Source: Paenibacillus woosongensis
GTDB lineage: Bacteria > Bacillota > Bacilli > Paenibacillales > Paenibacillaceae
Reading direction: 5' to 3'
DNA length: 64,000 nt
Assembly (NCBI RefSeq): GCF_009725165.1
Contig: NZ_WNZW01000005.1
Coordinates: forward strand, 214,016-278,015
This document shows, in pieces, positions 17,573 to 25,864 of this stretch. The stretch's first letter is position 1. Each line of letters starts with the position of its first letter. Under the pieces are notes generated by a model. It worked only from the letters and a program-made list of their open reading frames with translations, had not been told where the DNA came from and did not search any database. The position numbers were made by a program, and so were the translations under genes.

Positions 17573-18274
17573 ATGAACCAAAGATTGAAAGATAAGATTA
17601 TAGAATCTATACAACGCTTAGAAGATTTTAAACCTTGTGGGCCTAGTAGTGATCCTGATGAGATCTCAAACGTAATATATGTTTTTTCCATTTTCATTAA
17701 GGAATTTAAGTATTATGCTAGTAGAATTGATGATGAATTTTTAAGAAAAAACGTGGAGGAAATAGATACAAGAGTTTCTACTATCTATGAAGTGTATGAA
17801 ACTTTTTCTGATGTAAGACCAATAATACAAGATATAAAGGATTATATTTGGGAACCATCTTATGAAATCCAAATTAGCAATGATTTGTATGTATCTAAAA
17901 CAATCATTACTTCTATGTTGGAAATTCAAAATGCGAACTTTGATCTCAAAAAATTAGTACAGATATGTAACGAAATTAATTCGAATTATCAGAAAGGAAA
18001 TTATATATCAGTTTCACTACTAATTAGAGCATTGATTAATTATATCCCTCCTATATTTGAAAGTAAGAATTTTCAGCAAGTAGTTGCAAATAGTTCAAGA
18101 AGTGTTAAAGAAATATTAAAACAGCTAGATGAAAATTTACGAGATATTGCTGATTTTCATACCCATCAAATTATTAGGAGAAGAGAAGAATTACCGACAA
18201 AAAATCAATTGGAGCCATATAAAGGGAATCTGGAAATATTATTACACGAAATATTGATTAAGCTTAATCAATGA
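17573..18274 (+). CDS. Unrecognised helical protein with HEPN-like RX5H motif
   Basis: 233 residues, mostly helical and probably cytoplasmic. No family is certain. The C-terminal third has LRDIADFHTHQIIRR, where Arg190 and His196 fit the R-x(4-6)-H signature of HEPN RNases, preceded by a helix SVSLLIRALINYIPP typical of HEPN-type bundles. If real, the protein could be an RNase effector. AAGGTGAAG precedes the ATG. The gene sits alone between two palindromic repeats (ends at 17542; begins about 18278). Confidence 0.5.
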   Translation: MNQRLKDKIIESIQRLEDFKPCGPSSDPDEISNVIYVFSIFIKEFKYYASRIDDEFLRKNVEEIDTRVSTIYEVYETFSDVRPIIQDIKDYIWEPSYEIQISNDLYVSKTIITSMLEIQNANFDLKKLVQICNEINSNYQKGNYISVSLLIRALINYIPPIFESKNFQQVVANSSRSVKEILKQLDENLRDIADFHTHQIIRRREELPTKNQLEPYKGNLEILLHEILIKLNQ

Positions 18275-18277
18275 GGC

Positions 18278-18393
18278 TATCGTCCTTGGTTATTTGATGA
18301 ATAATCATGGAAGACGATCTGACAACAAGCGCTCCAACCTAAGATAAAAGCTATTTAGGTTTGAAACGTTTCGTAAATACAAGAACGTTATCA
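18278..18393. repeat. attC-like palindromic repeat C4
   Basis: The element starts close to the stop codon of the preceding gene and ends CGTAAATAC (18372-18380), then GTTATCA (18387-18393). The centre is a hairpin AACCTAA...TTTAGGTT (18336-18361). TCCTTGGTTATTTGATGAATAAT and ATCATGGAAGA are shared with the copy at 26775. The left boundary is degenerate. Confidence 0.55.
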
Positions 18394-18399
18394 AAATGC

Positions 18400-18506
18400 A
18401 TTATGCGAACCATTCTGTGACCCCCCTAAAAAATGCCGGAGTCCTTTGTCCCATAGGGCTTTTCACACCCCACTACTTTGCTTTTCTCGCTTCGGTTTCG
18501 CATAAC
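18400..18506. repeat. Inverted-repeat segment between ATTATGCGAACC ends
   Basis: ATTATGCGAACC (18400-18411) recurs inverted as GGTTTCGCATAAC (18494-18506) with one extra base. The ends resemble the outer arms of the neighbouring palindromes (GTTATGC type). The internal 80 bp has no gene. It lies in the 440-bp gap before the large ATPase gene. Confidence 0.45.
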
Positions 18507-18663
18507 TTTAATTTTCTTAGCCAAGATAGCAAATGGGTTATATGCAGAAAGAGATATACAGGCCTGATTTTTACGTGATATACGAAGCTGACAATACAAG
18601 CAAATTTTAGTCAAATTTATATTAGTAACCTCGAACCGAAAGAGATCGCATGTTCGTAGGAAG

Positions 18664-18672
18664 TGGTATAAT
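18664..18672 (+). promoter_or_regulatory. Extended -10 promoter for the YobI-like gene
   Basis: TGGTATAAT at 18664-18672 is a perfect extended -10 (TGnTATAAT), 40 bp before the ATG at 18712. No good -35 is seen, which is usual for extended -10 promoters. Confidence 0.55.
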
Positions 18673-18711
18673 ACTACTATCTATTAATCTCAAATAAGTG
18701 AGGATGTAAAT

Positions 18712-21700
18712 ATGGAATCAAGCAAATATATTTTTAAAAAGCTTACTCCTATTAATGATGCCGATCTGAAAATATACGAAGATGCCCTTAATTTTGTATT
18801 CCAAGAAAATGACTTGAAAAATGTAGCAATAACTGGTCCATATAGTGCTGGGAAAAGTAGTGTTTTGGAGACTTATAAAGCCAGGCAACCTGATAAAAGA
18901 TTTTTAAATATATCCCTGGCTCATTTTGATTCAGGTAGTCATGAATTGGATAGTCAAGAGGATAGAGATAATAATGGAACTGTTAAAGGGATACAAAATC
19001 ATGATGCAGTATTGGAGGGGAAGATACTAAATCAATTAATTCATCAGATAAATCCTAATGATATTCCCCAGACTCATTTTAAGGTGAAAAAGAAATTATC
19101 TAAGTTCAAAATGTTCTTAACTACGGTTCTATTTGCTTTTGTTATTATACTATTACTGTACATGGTTAGATTTACTGATTGGCGTCATTTTGTATTGAAC
19201 TCATCCGATACATGGTTGAAAAATTTTTTAACATTTACTACTAATGATACAACAGTGGTAATCGGGGGGATTATTTGCGTTTCTATCTTTATGTATCTCT
19301 TATTCATGACAATTCAGATGATTCGATATAACAAGTTTTTGTTTAAAAAGCTGAAGATACAGGGAAATGAGATTGAAATATTTGAGGAAGCGAATGAATC
19401 TTACTTTGATAAATATCTCAATGAGGTTTTATATCTTTTTGAAAATGCTAATGCGGAAGTTATCGTATTTGAAGACATGGATCGATTCGATAGTAATCAA
19501 ATCTTTCAAAAGTTACGAGAGATTAACTGGCTTATAAATAAGAAATCGAACCAGGTAATACGTTTTTTTTACCTACTTCGTGATGATACATTTTCTTCTA
19601 AAGATCGAACCAAATTTTTCGATTTTATTATTCCCATCGTACCAATTGTCGATGGTTCAAACTCGTATGATCAATTTATCAGTCATTTCAAAGAAGGCAG
19701 GATATTGGACAAATTTGATCGGCAGTTTTTGCAAGGACTGTCGTTATATATTGACGATATGCGTATTCTAAAAAATATATACAATGAGTATCTTATTTAT
19801 CATGACCGTATCCAAACTACAGAATTAAACAATGATAAGCTACTTGCCATTATTGCATATAAGAATATTTTCCCAAGGGACTTTAGTCAATTACAGCTTG
19901 GTGCAGGATTTGTTCACAATCTATTTTTCAATAAATCAACTTTCATTAGTTCTGAAGTACAAAAACATGAGTTGAAAATACAAGAAAAAAAGACAAGAAT
20001 TAAAGATGCGGAAAATGAACTGTGTAATGAAATAGATGAATTAGATGCAATTTACTTTACACATTCACAAGCCCTAGAAGTAAATAACAAAAGGGAAAGT
20101 CAGTTTAACTCTAGAGCAGATTTTATACGAGAAATGAAAAATAATCCTGAAAATGTATACTACAGAAACTATCATGGGCAACAATATGATCTTGATTTTC
20201 AAAAAGAATATGAAAAGTTGTCCCAAAGTCCTGATTACGCTCGTAGAAAATCAAACATTGAAAATAAATCTTCAACCGTAATTGAAGAATTGAAAAGTGA
20301 GATTAGCCGATTAATAGAGATAAAATCTAAATTAGAAAGTAAAAAGTTGCATGAGATAATCAACAAAAGAAACATAGATGAAATTTTTAGTATAACTTTC
20401 ACTAATGAAATCGGAGAAAAGTTTTTATTTAACGATGTGAAATCAAGCCCATACTTCTTTTTAATTAAGTTTTTAATTAGAAATGGGTATATCGACGAAA
20501 CCTATTCGGATTACATGACATATTTCTATGAACATAGTCTAAGTAGGGTGGATAAGATATTTCTTCGTAGTGTTACTGATGAGGACGCCAAAGAATTTTC
20601 ATATAAATTAAAGGATCATGCTCTAGTCGTTTCGCGATTAAGGGAAATTGACTATGATCGCGAGGAAATACTAAATTTTGGGTTATTGGGCTATTTGTTA
20701 AAAACTCAAAATCCCCACCTAACCAGAATATTAACTCAGCTTAAAAAGAAAAAACGATTAGATTTTATTTCACAGTTTTGGGCTACAAGTGAAGAAAAAC
20801 GCTCATTTGTAGTTGAATTAAATAAAACTTGGCCAGGTATTTTCAAGGAAATACTAAATAGTGATTACTTTTCTGAATATCAAAAACAGCAGTACGCGCT
20901 CGACACAATACATTATTCCTCAATGGAAATTATAGACGAATTGAATAATGAGGAATGTATGACGAGGTATATATCGAATAATAAAGAGTTTCTTAACGTT
21001 CCGGAACCTGAAATAGATAAAATAATTTCAAGTCTACAACTACTAAATGTCAAATTTAACCAGATCAATTTTTCAAAAGCAAATTCATTACTATTTATGG
21101 AAGCTTATAAAGCTGATCTATATGAAATAAACATATTTATGGTCTCGCTCATTCTAAACAAAGTGTATGCGCTCCAAGAAAATGATGACTATATACATAA
21201 AAATTATACTCTATTAGTATCACGACCACAGGAGAGCATTGTGAAATATGTGAAAGCCAATATCAGTGATTATTTGGAGTTGATTCTTAAAAACTGCAAT
21301 TTAAAAATAACAGATGAACTTTTTGCAGCACTTGAAATTATTAATAACCCAGAAATTAATATAGAATATCGAATCACGTACATTAAGTATCTCCAAACAG
21401 AAATTGAAAAACTTGATAGCATAAATGATGAGGAATTATGGCCTGCACTATTACAATTTGGAAATCTTAGATATTCAGAGTTTAATATTCTGCAATACTA
21501 TTATAAATCAGGTAATGGATTGGATGATATTTTAATCAATTTTATCAATTCCAATCCAACTGATTTACGCATTAATTATGAGATCTTGTGTGAGGACTTT
21601 GGTCAAGAAAAGGCCGATGCTTTCATAGATGATATTATACAATGTGACAAACTAATAAACGAAAAATATGAGTCATTAGTCAAAGAATTTGGCACATATT

Positions 21701-22461
21701 ACGAATCATTCACATTTGAAAGTATTCCAGATAACATGATCAGGCTTTTAATAATGCATGGATTAATTATGATGAATGAAACGAACTTACAATTCTTTAG
21801 AGAGAACTACATAGGTTCGCAGGTTGAGCACTTTATACTTATTAACATTGAAACGTATACTAATGAAGTAATCAATCAAGACAACTTTATAGTATCAGAA
21901 ATTATTAGTTTGATAGATAAAGAAATTTCTGATACACATAAGATTAAATTAATTGAATTGATATCTGATCCGATATCAATAAGTGGAAAACGGTATTCAG
22001 AAGCAGTTAAGTCACATATTTTAAAGCACAATTTTAATATCGAAGATCTAAATGATTTGATAATGAATTATGATATAAGTAGTCCTAGCTTGAAAAGACT
22101 AATTATCTCTATATTTTCAGATCATGTTGATCAAATCACAACAAAAGGATTTGATGTTTCATTTAGTCTTTTAAAAGAGCTTCTCCAAATGGACGAAATG
22201 GTTCGAGGGGACAAGTCCAAATTATTTATTTCCCTTCTTAGCAAGCTCAATGAGAGACAAGTTTATGACTGTTTAGAAATTTTGGAAAGGGCAGACCTTT
22301 TAGGATTGTTCTCCGGTAAGAGACCTAAACTAGAACAAACAGAGGAAAATTATAAGATTCTAACAATTTTCCAAAATAAAAAGTGGATATCGGGGTTTGA
22401 TGTTGAAAAGACTGATCCAAACTATTACCGAGCTATTGGTCGAAAAACCGCAATTAAGTAA
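18712..22461 (+). CDS. YobI-like membrane-anchored P-loop NTPase
   Basis: 1249 residues. Walker A GPYSAGKSS is at 42-50 and the Walker B-like VIVFEDMDRFD at 250-260. Two membrane helices (about 134-153 and 181-203) are inserted between them, as in KAP/YobI-type NTPases. A coiled coil at about 420-540 is followed by a long helical C-terminal region of about 650 residues, probably a repeat scaffold. B. subtilis YobI is the family name I recall; comparative work has placed such NTPases in biological-conflict systems. It would act at the inner membrane as a large sensor/effector ATPase. The gene is AT-rich with its own promoter, GTGAGG ribosome binding site and terminator. Confidence 0.78.
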   Translation: MESSKYIFKKLTPINDADLKIYEDALNFVFQENDLKNVAITGPYSAGKSSVLETYKARQPDKRFLNISLAHFDSGSHELDSQEDRDNNGTVKGIQNHDAVLEGKILNQLIHQINPNDIPQTHFKVKKKLSKFKMFLTTVLFAFVIILLLYMVRFTDWRHFVLNSSDTWLKNFLTFTTNDTTVVIGGIICVSIFMYLLFMTIQMIRYNKFLFKKLKIQGNEIEIFEEANESYFDKYLNEVLYLFENANAEVIVFEDMDRFDSNQIFQKLREINWLINKKSNQVIRFFYLLRDDTFSSKDRTKFFDFIIPIVPIVDGSNSYDQFISHFKEGRILDKFDRQFLQGLSLYIDDMRILKNIYNEYLIYHDRIQTTELNNDKLLAIIAYKNIFPRDFSQLQLGAGFVHNLFFNKSTFISSEVQKHELKIQEKKTRIKDAENELCNEIDELDAIYFTHSQALEVNNKRESQFNSRADFIREMKNNPENVYYRNYHGQQYDLDFQKEYEKLSQSPDYARRKSNIENKSSTVIEELKSEISRLIEIKSKLESKKLHEIINKRNIDEIFSITFTNEIGEKFLFNDVKSSPYFFLIKFLIRNGYIDETYSDYMTYFYEHSLSRVDKIFLRSVTDEDAKEFSYKLKDHALVVSRLREIDYDREEILNFGLLGYLLKTQNPHLTRILTQLKKKKRLDFISQFWATSEEKRSFVVELNKTWPGIFKEILNSDYFSEYQKQQYALDTIHYSSMEIIDELNNEECMTRYISNNKEFLNVPEPEIDKIISSLQLLNVKFNQINFSKANSLLFMEAYKADLYEINIFMVSLILNKVYALQENDDYIHKNYTLLVSRPQESIVKYVKANISDYLELILKNCNLKITDELFAALEIINNPEINIEYRITYIKYLQTEIEKLDSINDEELWPALLQFGNLRYSEFNILQYYYKSGNGLDDILINFINSNPTDLRINYEILCEDFGQEKADAFIDDIIQCDKLINEKYESLVKEFGTYYESFTFESIPDNMIRLLIMHGLIMMNETNLQFFRENYIGSQVEHFILINIETYTNEVINQDNFIVSEIISLIDKEISDTHKIKLIELISDPISISGKRYSEAVKSHILKHNFNIEDLNDLIMNYDISSPSLKRLIISIFSDHVDQITTKGFDVSFSLLKELLQMDEMVRGDKSKLFISLLSKLNERQVYDCLEILERADLLGLFSGKRPKLEQTEENYKILTIFQNKKWISGFDVEKTDPNYYRAIGRKTAIK

Positions 22462-22509
22462 TAGACAGTTTTTATGATCCGATTTTATATTTTTAAGATA
22501 CAAAGAAGA

Positions 22510-22530
22510 GGGCCACTGGCCCTTATTTCA
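22510..22530. terminator. Bidirectional hairpin between convergent genes
   Basis: GGGCC-ACT-GGCCC is followed by TTATTTCATTT on the plus strand and by a T-rich stretch on the minus strand. It overlaps the stop codon of the minus-strand gene and serves both it and the ATPase gene. Confidence 0.65.
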
Positions 22531-22795
22531 TTTGAATATGTAATTCATTAAAAAGATATAGTGCATCTTTAAAACCTTGTAGATATATTTTACTTTCCAA
22601 AACAGTTTGCAATGAAGTTAGGGTATCTTCATAAAGAAATAGGGTATGTCGAAGGTTATCGGGAAGCGATTCTCGAATTAATTCTAGATACTGTTCACAA
22701 TCAGAAGAAAATTGTTTAATATCCGAATTTGAGTATAGCGTCTCTATACGGTTTCGAATTAAAGGATCAGCTAAAACTTCTAAGGATTCAATCAA
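22523..22795 (-). CDS. Small DUF6809-like protein
   Basis: 90 residues, acidic and helical. The ending, with DTLTSLQTVLESKIYLQGFKDALYLFNEL, resembles the small DUF6809-type proteins common near prophages in Bacillota; that is my recollection, not a search. An upstream in-frame ATG at 22813 overlaps the AGAGGAGG ribosome binding site itself, so TTG at 22795 (7 bases after AGGAGG) is the likely start. It is the only minus-strand gene in the AT-rich segment and is divergent from a small HTH gene. Confidence 0.6.
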   Translation of the reverse strand: MIESLEVLADPLIRNRIETLYSNSDIKQFSSDCEQYLELIRESLPDNLRHTLFLYEDTLTSLQTVLESKIYLQGFKDALYLFNELHIQMK

Positions 22796-22951
22796 TGATT
22801 TACCTCCTCTCATTAACTCTATGAGGTTATTATATATCTTTATATGGTTAATTACAAGGGCGATTATTAACTCTGTAAGGTGAAAATAATGAATCTTAAT
22901 TGAAAAAAATGATTGTGAAAGATAATATATTTAGTATAGGAGGGATTCCTT

Positions 22952-23164
22952 TTGATAAAGTGTAATATTAGAGTCCTAATGGCAGAGCACCGGATCGATG
23001 ATATAACAGAGTTGATGGAAAGATCAGGACTGAGTAGAAATTCGATTAACAAACTATATAAAGAAATAAATATTGAGACGACAAAATTAGAAACATTATT
23101 CAAACTGTGCGATACATTTGGTTGCAAACTATCAGATTTAATTGAATACACACCTGATAATTAA
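22952..23164 (+). CDS. Small Cro/C1-type HTH regulator
   Basis: 70 residues, essentially one HTH_26-type DNA-binding domain: ITELMERSGLSRNSINKLYKE is the helix-turn-helix and FKLCDTFGCKLSDLIEY the closing helices, as in YozG-like regulators. Translation starts at TTG with AGGAGGG upstream at correct spacing. It is divergent from the DUF6809-like gene. The gap contains AACTCTATGAGG and AACTCTGTAAGG, possible operator half-sites. It probably regulates itself and the neighbour. Confidence 0.8.
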   Translation: MIKCNIRVLMAEHRIDDITELMERSGLSRNSINKLYKEINIETTKLETLFKLCDTFGCKLSDLIEYTPDN

Positions 23165-23207
23165 GAACATTAAACGATGTGGGGGATACTCATAGAAGAA
23201 CATCGTT

Positions 23208-23343
23208 GTATAACAATGCATCTACACAGTGGAGCGTTCGTCCCTTGGTTGTCAGGACAAAGTAGAATATTCAGACATCACACGACCCGGCCTAAGATAA
23301 CTGTCTAAGGCCGGGTCGTGTCGTAGATGTGGGAAAGTTATGC
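23208..23343. repeat. attC-like palindromic repeat C5, the best-formed copy
   Basis: The outer arms are GTATAAC (23208-23214) and GTTATGC (23337-23343). The inner arms are GCATCTAC (23218-23225) and GTAGATG (23323-23329). The centre is a perfect 13-bp hairpin CACGACCCGGCCT / AGGCCGGGTCGTG (23281-23320). Spacers between outer and inner arms are unequal (3 and 7 bp), as in integron attC sites. The following HNH gene begins 35 bp after the right arm. Confidence 0.75.
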
Positions 23344-23378
23344 GGAATATCGATGAGAATAAAAGAGGGATGATAATC

Positions 23379-24197
23379 ATGGAGACTGTAACGACTTGGG
23401 AGGAAATAGTAGATAATATTTTTCGATTGGAATCATATAGACATTCGAGTGAGTATTCTGAATATTATCTCGATAGATTAAAGAGAGGTATATGCTTTGT
23501 TGTATTTGAACGTGGGGGACGACTATTTTTTGGTCCAAGTCGTTTTATTGGATATAAAAATAATAATATTGATGTTCACACAAATAATGAGGATAAGCAC
23601 GGAGGAATAACTAATAAGGCCATTACAAAAATTATCGGATATAGCCCTCGTTATGATAACGATATAGAAAATGAATACTTAAAATTTTGTTTGTCCAATG
23701 GAGTAACACCAACAGGATCCTTTGGGGGTAAGCGTAAATACTGGTTCTATGGAAATAGAGAAATCAAAAACTCACTCGAATCAGATATTCAGAATATTCT
23801 AGGTTTCAATATTAAAACTGAAGAAGAGCGTCAAATACTAATCCGAATAGGCCAGGGAAATTTTCGTGCATCTTTGATTAATTTATGGAATGGTTGCTCC
23901 GTTACTTCGTGTAAGCTAATTGATATATTACGTGCTTCTCATATTAAGCCATGGAGCGTTTCAAATGATCAAGAGAGAATGGATAAATATAATGGTTTGT
24001 TATTAGTGCCGAATTTGGATATCGTATTCGATAAAGGAATAATATCTTTTGATAATAATGGTGAAATTCTTATTTCAAATAGATACAATCACTCTGAACT
24101 TAAACAATTGGGGATTCATAAAAACATGAAGATAGATATTAAAAATGAGAATAGAATATACCTGGATTATCATCGAAATAATATATTTGTAGGATAA
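23379..24197 (+). CDS. HNH endonuclease (HNH_2 type)
   Basis: 272 residues. The C-terminal half carries the nuclease: QGNFRASLINLWNGCSVTSCKLIDILRASHIKPWS, where the ASHIKPW histidine is the metal/catalytic residue. It ends with GLLLVPNLDIVFDKGIISFD, as in PF13391 proteins linked to restriction-like DNA cleavage. The N-terminal half (1-150) is not recognised and may sense DNA or ligand. ATG 23379 is chosen for AGAGGGATG upstream; the frame is open to 23340 inside the repeat. It sits alone directly after palindrome C5. No methyltransferase partner is adjacent, so a classical R-M system is unlikely. Confidence 0.82.
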   Translation: METVTTWEEIVDNIFRLESYRHSSEYSEYYLDRLKRGICFVVFERGGRLFFGPSRFIGYKNNNIDVHTNNEDKHGGITNKAITKIIGYSPRYDNDIENEYLKFCLSNGVTPTGSFGGKRKYWFYGNREIKNSLESDIQNILGFNIKTEEERQILIRIGQGNFRASLINLWNGCSVTSCKLIDILRASHIKPWSVSNDQERMDKYNGLLLVPNLDIVFDKGIISFDNNGEILISNRYNHSELKQLGIHKNMKIDIKNENRIYLDYHRNNIFVG

Positions 24198-24323
24198 TTC
24201 GTGTGTCGGTAACTTCACTGTTAAATGGACGAAAATACGACCTAAAGACATGGAAAATTAACAACAGACTTAGTCGCAGTTTCTCCACACAAGATTCAAA
24301 TTGAAAATATGAATATTTTATCC

Positions 24324-24459
24324 GTATGGGGAGGCTCTCAAAGAGTTCCCTAGAACTTTTGGGGACTTTAACTTATAAAACGGTTGGGTACGATGGTAAC
24401 AGGCTCTACTTACTATTCCATTGCAAGGTAATGGCGCTGAGCTGGATAGTATCCAGTAA
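24324..24459 (+). pseudogene. Decayed 3' end related to the secreted gene at 39316
   Basis: The plus strand reads GTATGG-GAG-CTCTCAAAGAGTTCC, TACGATGGTAAC and AGTATCCAGTAAGAAGTTTTT. These match, in order and spacing, the last 45 codons and stop of the gene ending at 40365. Frame is lost by small indels. Both sequences are followed by the same terminator/TATAAT repeat (A2 here, A5 there), so the block was duplicated as a unit and this copy has decayed. Confidence 0.75.
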
Positions 24460-24486
24460 GAAGTTTTTAATGTATTAACATTAATT

Positions 24487-24553
24487 AGAGACTCTGTGGA
24501 GTCTCTTTTTTGTCGTTTCCTCTATTTTACAAATGGGCTATAATCTTGGGTAA
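24487..24553. repeat. Terminator plus TATAAT-core repeat, copy A2
   Basis: A perfect 8-bp stem AGAGACTC-TGTG-GAGTCTCT with six T residues is followed by TGTCGTTTCCTC, TATTTTACAAATGG and GCTATAATCTTGGG. The core is almost identical to A1 and A5. GTAGTAGGAAAATAG further on is also shared with the sequence after A3. Confidence 0.85.
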
Positions 24554-24745
24554 AGAAAGTATATGGTAGTAGGAAAATAGTTGTGCCTGTGTCGTTTTGG
24601 AAAATGGAGGGAGAGGTTCGCGAATCCCACGCAAATATGGGAATAGGTGAAGTTCGACAAATATACATCGTGAAAAGGAGCTCATGAAGTTCGCAAAAAA
24701 GAAGTTAGGTAAAATTGTTTATAAATTTCAAGAAGGAGAATCAAG

Positions 24746-25585
24746 ATGACAAAACAACTTGAAAGAAATTATGTATGGGAATGTGATTTTGGTGAGAGAA
24801 CACATTTGAAACCTATTATTAAAAAATTGTTGGATGAGCAAGACGCTTCTTCACTTCAAATGGTCAGTTTAATGGTTAATCATAATGTTTATAATCTAGA
24901 GTTTTTTATAGTATTTAGTTATGATAATCCAATAATTGGACAAATAGACCGAATGAAAGATATGATGATCGGCTCAGGAGTTCGATATAGACCAGATATT
25001 ACATATGATGAGTTATTTTCAGAATTAGAGCATAGTCGCTTTAATCTCATGACACTAATTGATTCTCAACAAGTTGATGTTATGTACGATCAAAACTTTC
25101 AATATATAGAAAGAAGAGAGGTTGCAAAGATTATTTCAATGAGACCACTTGGTAAGAAGCTGCCGGTTTTTATTAGCCACACGTCTAAGAATAAACCATT
25201 TGTTGAAGAGATTATAGCTTACTTAAATGCTGCAAACTTACCAGTTTGGTATGACGATATTAATATCGATTTTGGTGAATCTATCGTAAATAAAGTGCAA
25301 GAAGGTATTAAAGATTCTGGTGCGGTGATTTTTTGGGTTACTAACGATTTCCTTAAATCTAATTGGTGTCAGATCGAAATGGAATCATTTTTGGCAAGAT
25401 TAGCAGGGAAAAACGATATATTGATCTTAACTATTGTATTTGAAGATGTAAACATAGATGAATTGCCTTTGTTTATCGTAGGGAGAAAGTTTTTGAAAGT
25501 TTCTTCTACTGATACAATTAATCAAATTGCCATGAAGTTAATTCCAACGCTACAGAAATATTTTAAAGAAAAAATGATAAATTGA
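24746..25585 (+). CDS. TIR-domain protein
   Basis: 279 residues. The C-terminal TIR domain (about 139-275) starts LPVFISHTSKNKPFVEEI. It has the BB-loop region LPVWYDDINIDFGES and the catalytic-type glutamate in SNWCQIEMESF (Glu211). Bacterial TIR domains commonly cleave NAD+ as an abortive-infection effector. The N-terminal 138 residues are not recognised and may be the sensor. No membrane segments are seen. The start has AAGAAGGAG at good spacing. It sits alone between repeat A2 and palindrome C2, on the plus strand like its AT-rich neighbours, with no obvious partner such as ThsA or a cyclase. Confidence 0.85.
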   Translation: MTKQLERNYVWECDFGERTHLKPIIKKLLDEQDASSLQMVSLMVNHNVYNLEFFIVFSYDNPIIGQIDRMKDMMIGSGVRYRPDITYDELFSELEHSRFNLMTLIDSQQVDVMYDQNFQYIERREVAKIISMRPLGKKLPVFISHTSKNKPFVEEIIAYLNAANLPVWYDDINIDFGESIVNKVQEGIKDSGAVIFWVTNDFLKSNWCQIEMESFLARLAGKNDILILTIVFEDVNIDELPLFIVGRKFLKVSSTDTINQIAMKLIPTLQKYFKEKMIN

Positions 25586-25610
25586 AGTAAATTGAGGGTG
25601 AGGCATCTAT

Positions 25611-25757
25611 ATATAACACCGTATCTACATTGCGGGCTACGACCTTGATTCGCAAGAAGCAGTAAGCAGAAGCTCACAACCCTAAGAGGCTAGTCTGTCG
25701 GATCCGGTTGCTATCGCTCTTTAAGCATCTCGGGTTCGTGAATACAAGACATTAGAT
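25611..25757. repeat. attC-like palindromic repeat C2
   Basis: The left arms are ATATAAC (25611-25617) and GTATCTAC (25621-25628). The right arms are GTGAATAC (25738-25745) and ATTAGAT (25751-25757). The interior matches C1 in GCGGGCTA, CGCAAGAAGCAG, GCTCACA and GTCGGAT. The element lies between the TIR gene and an unknown gene. Confidence 0.72.
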
Positions 25758-25864
25758 AAAATCGCCAATATTTTCAGGAATGTTCAAGGAGGTAATTAAT
25801 AATAATCAGGTGAATTTTTATTTACAACAAAATAAAAGTCGATCAGGAGGACAAGTGAATTACT

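Larger units (their letters stand above)
24198..24745. other. Gap with decayed gene end and repeat A2
   Basis: 548 bp. It holds the decayed coding remnant at 24324-24459 and repeat A2 at 24487-24553, listed separately. The first 125 bp and the last 190 bp show no gene. The last part has a good AAGAAGGAG ribosome binding site at the TIR gene. Confidence 0.6.

Noticed and set aside
18396..18578. 60-codon frame after palindrome C4
   Set aside because: It runs through the inverted repeat, has no ribosome binding site and no protein-like pattern.
23379..24197. Restriction-modification system with the methyltransferase at 16560
   Set aside because: The genes are 6 kb apart, separated by repeats, and the methyltransferase lacks DNA-methylase motifs.
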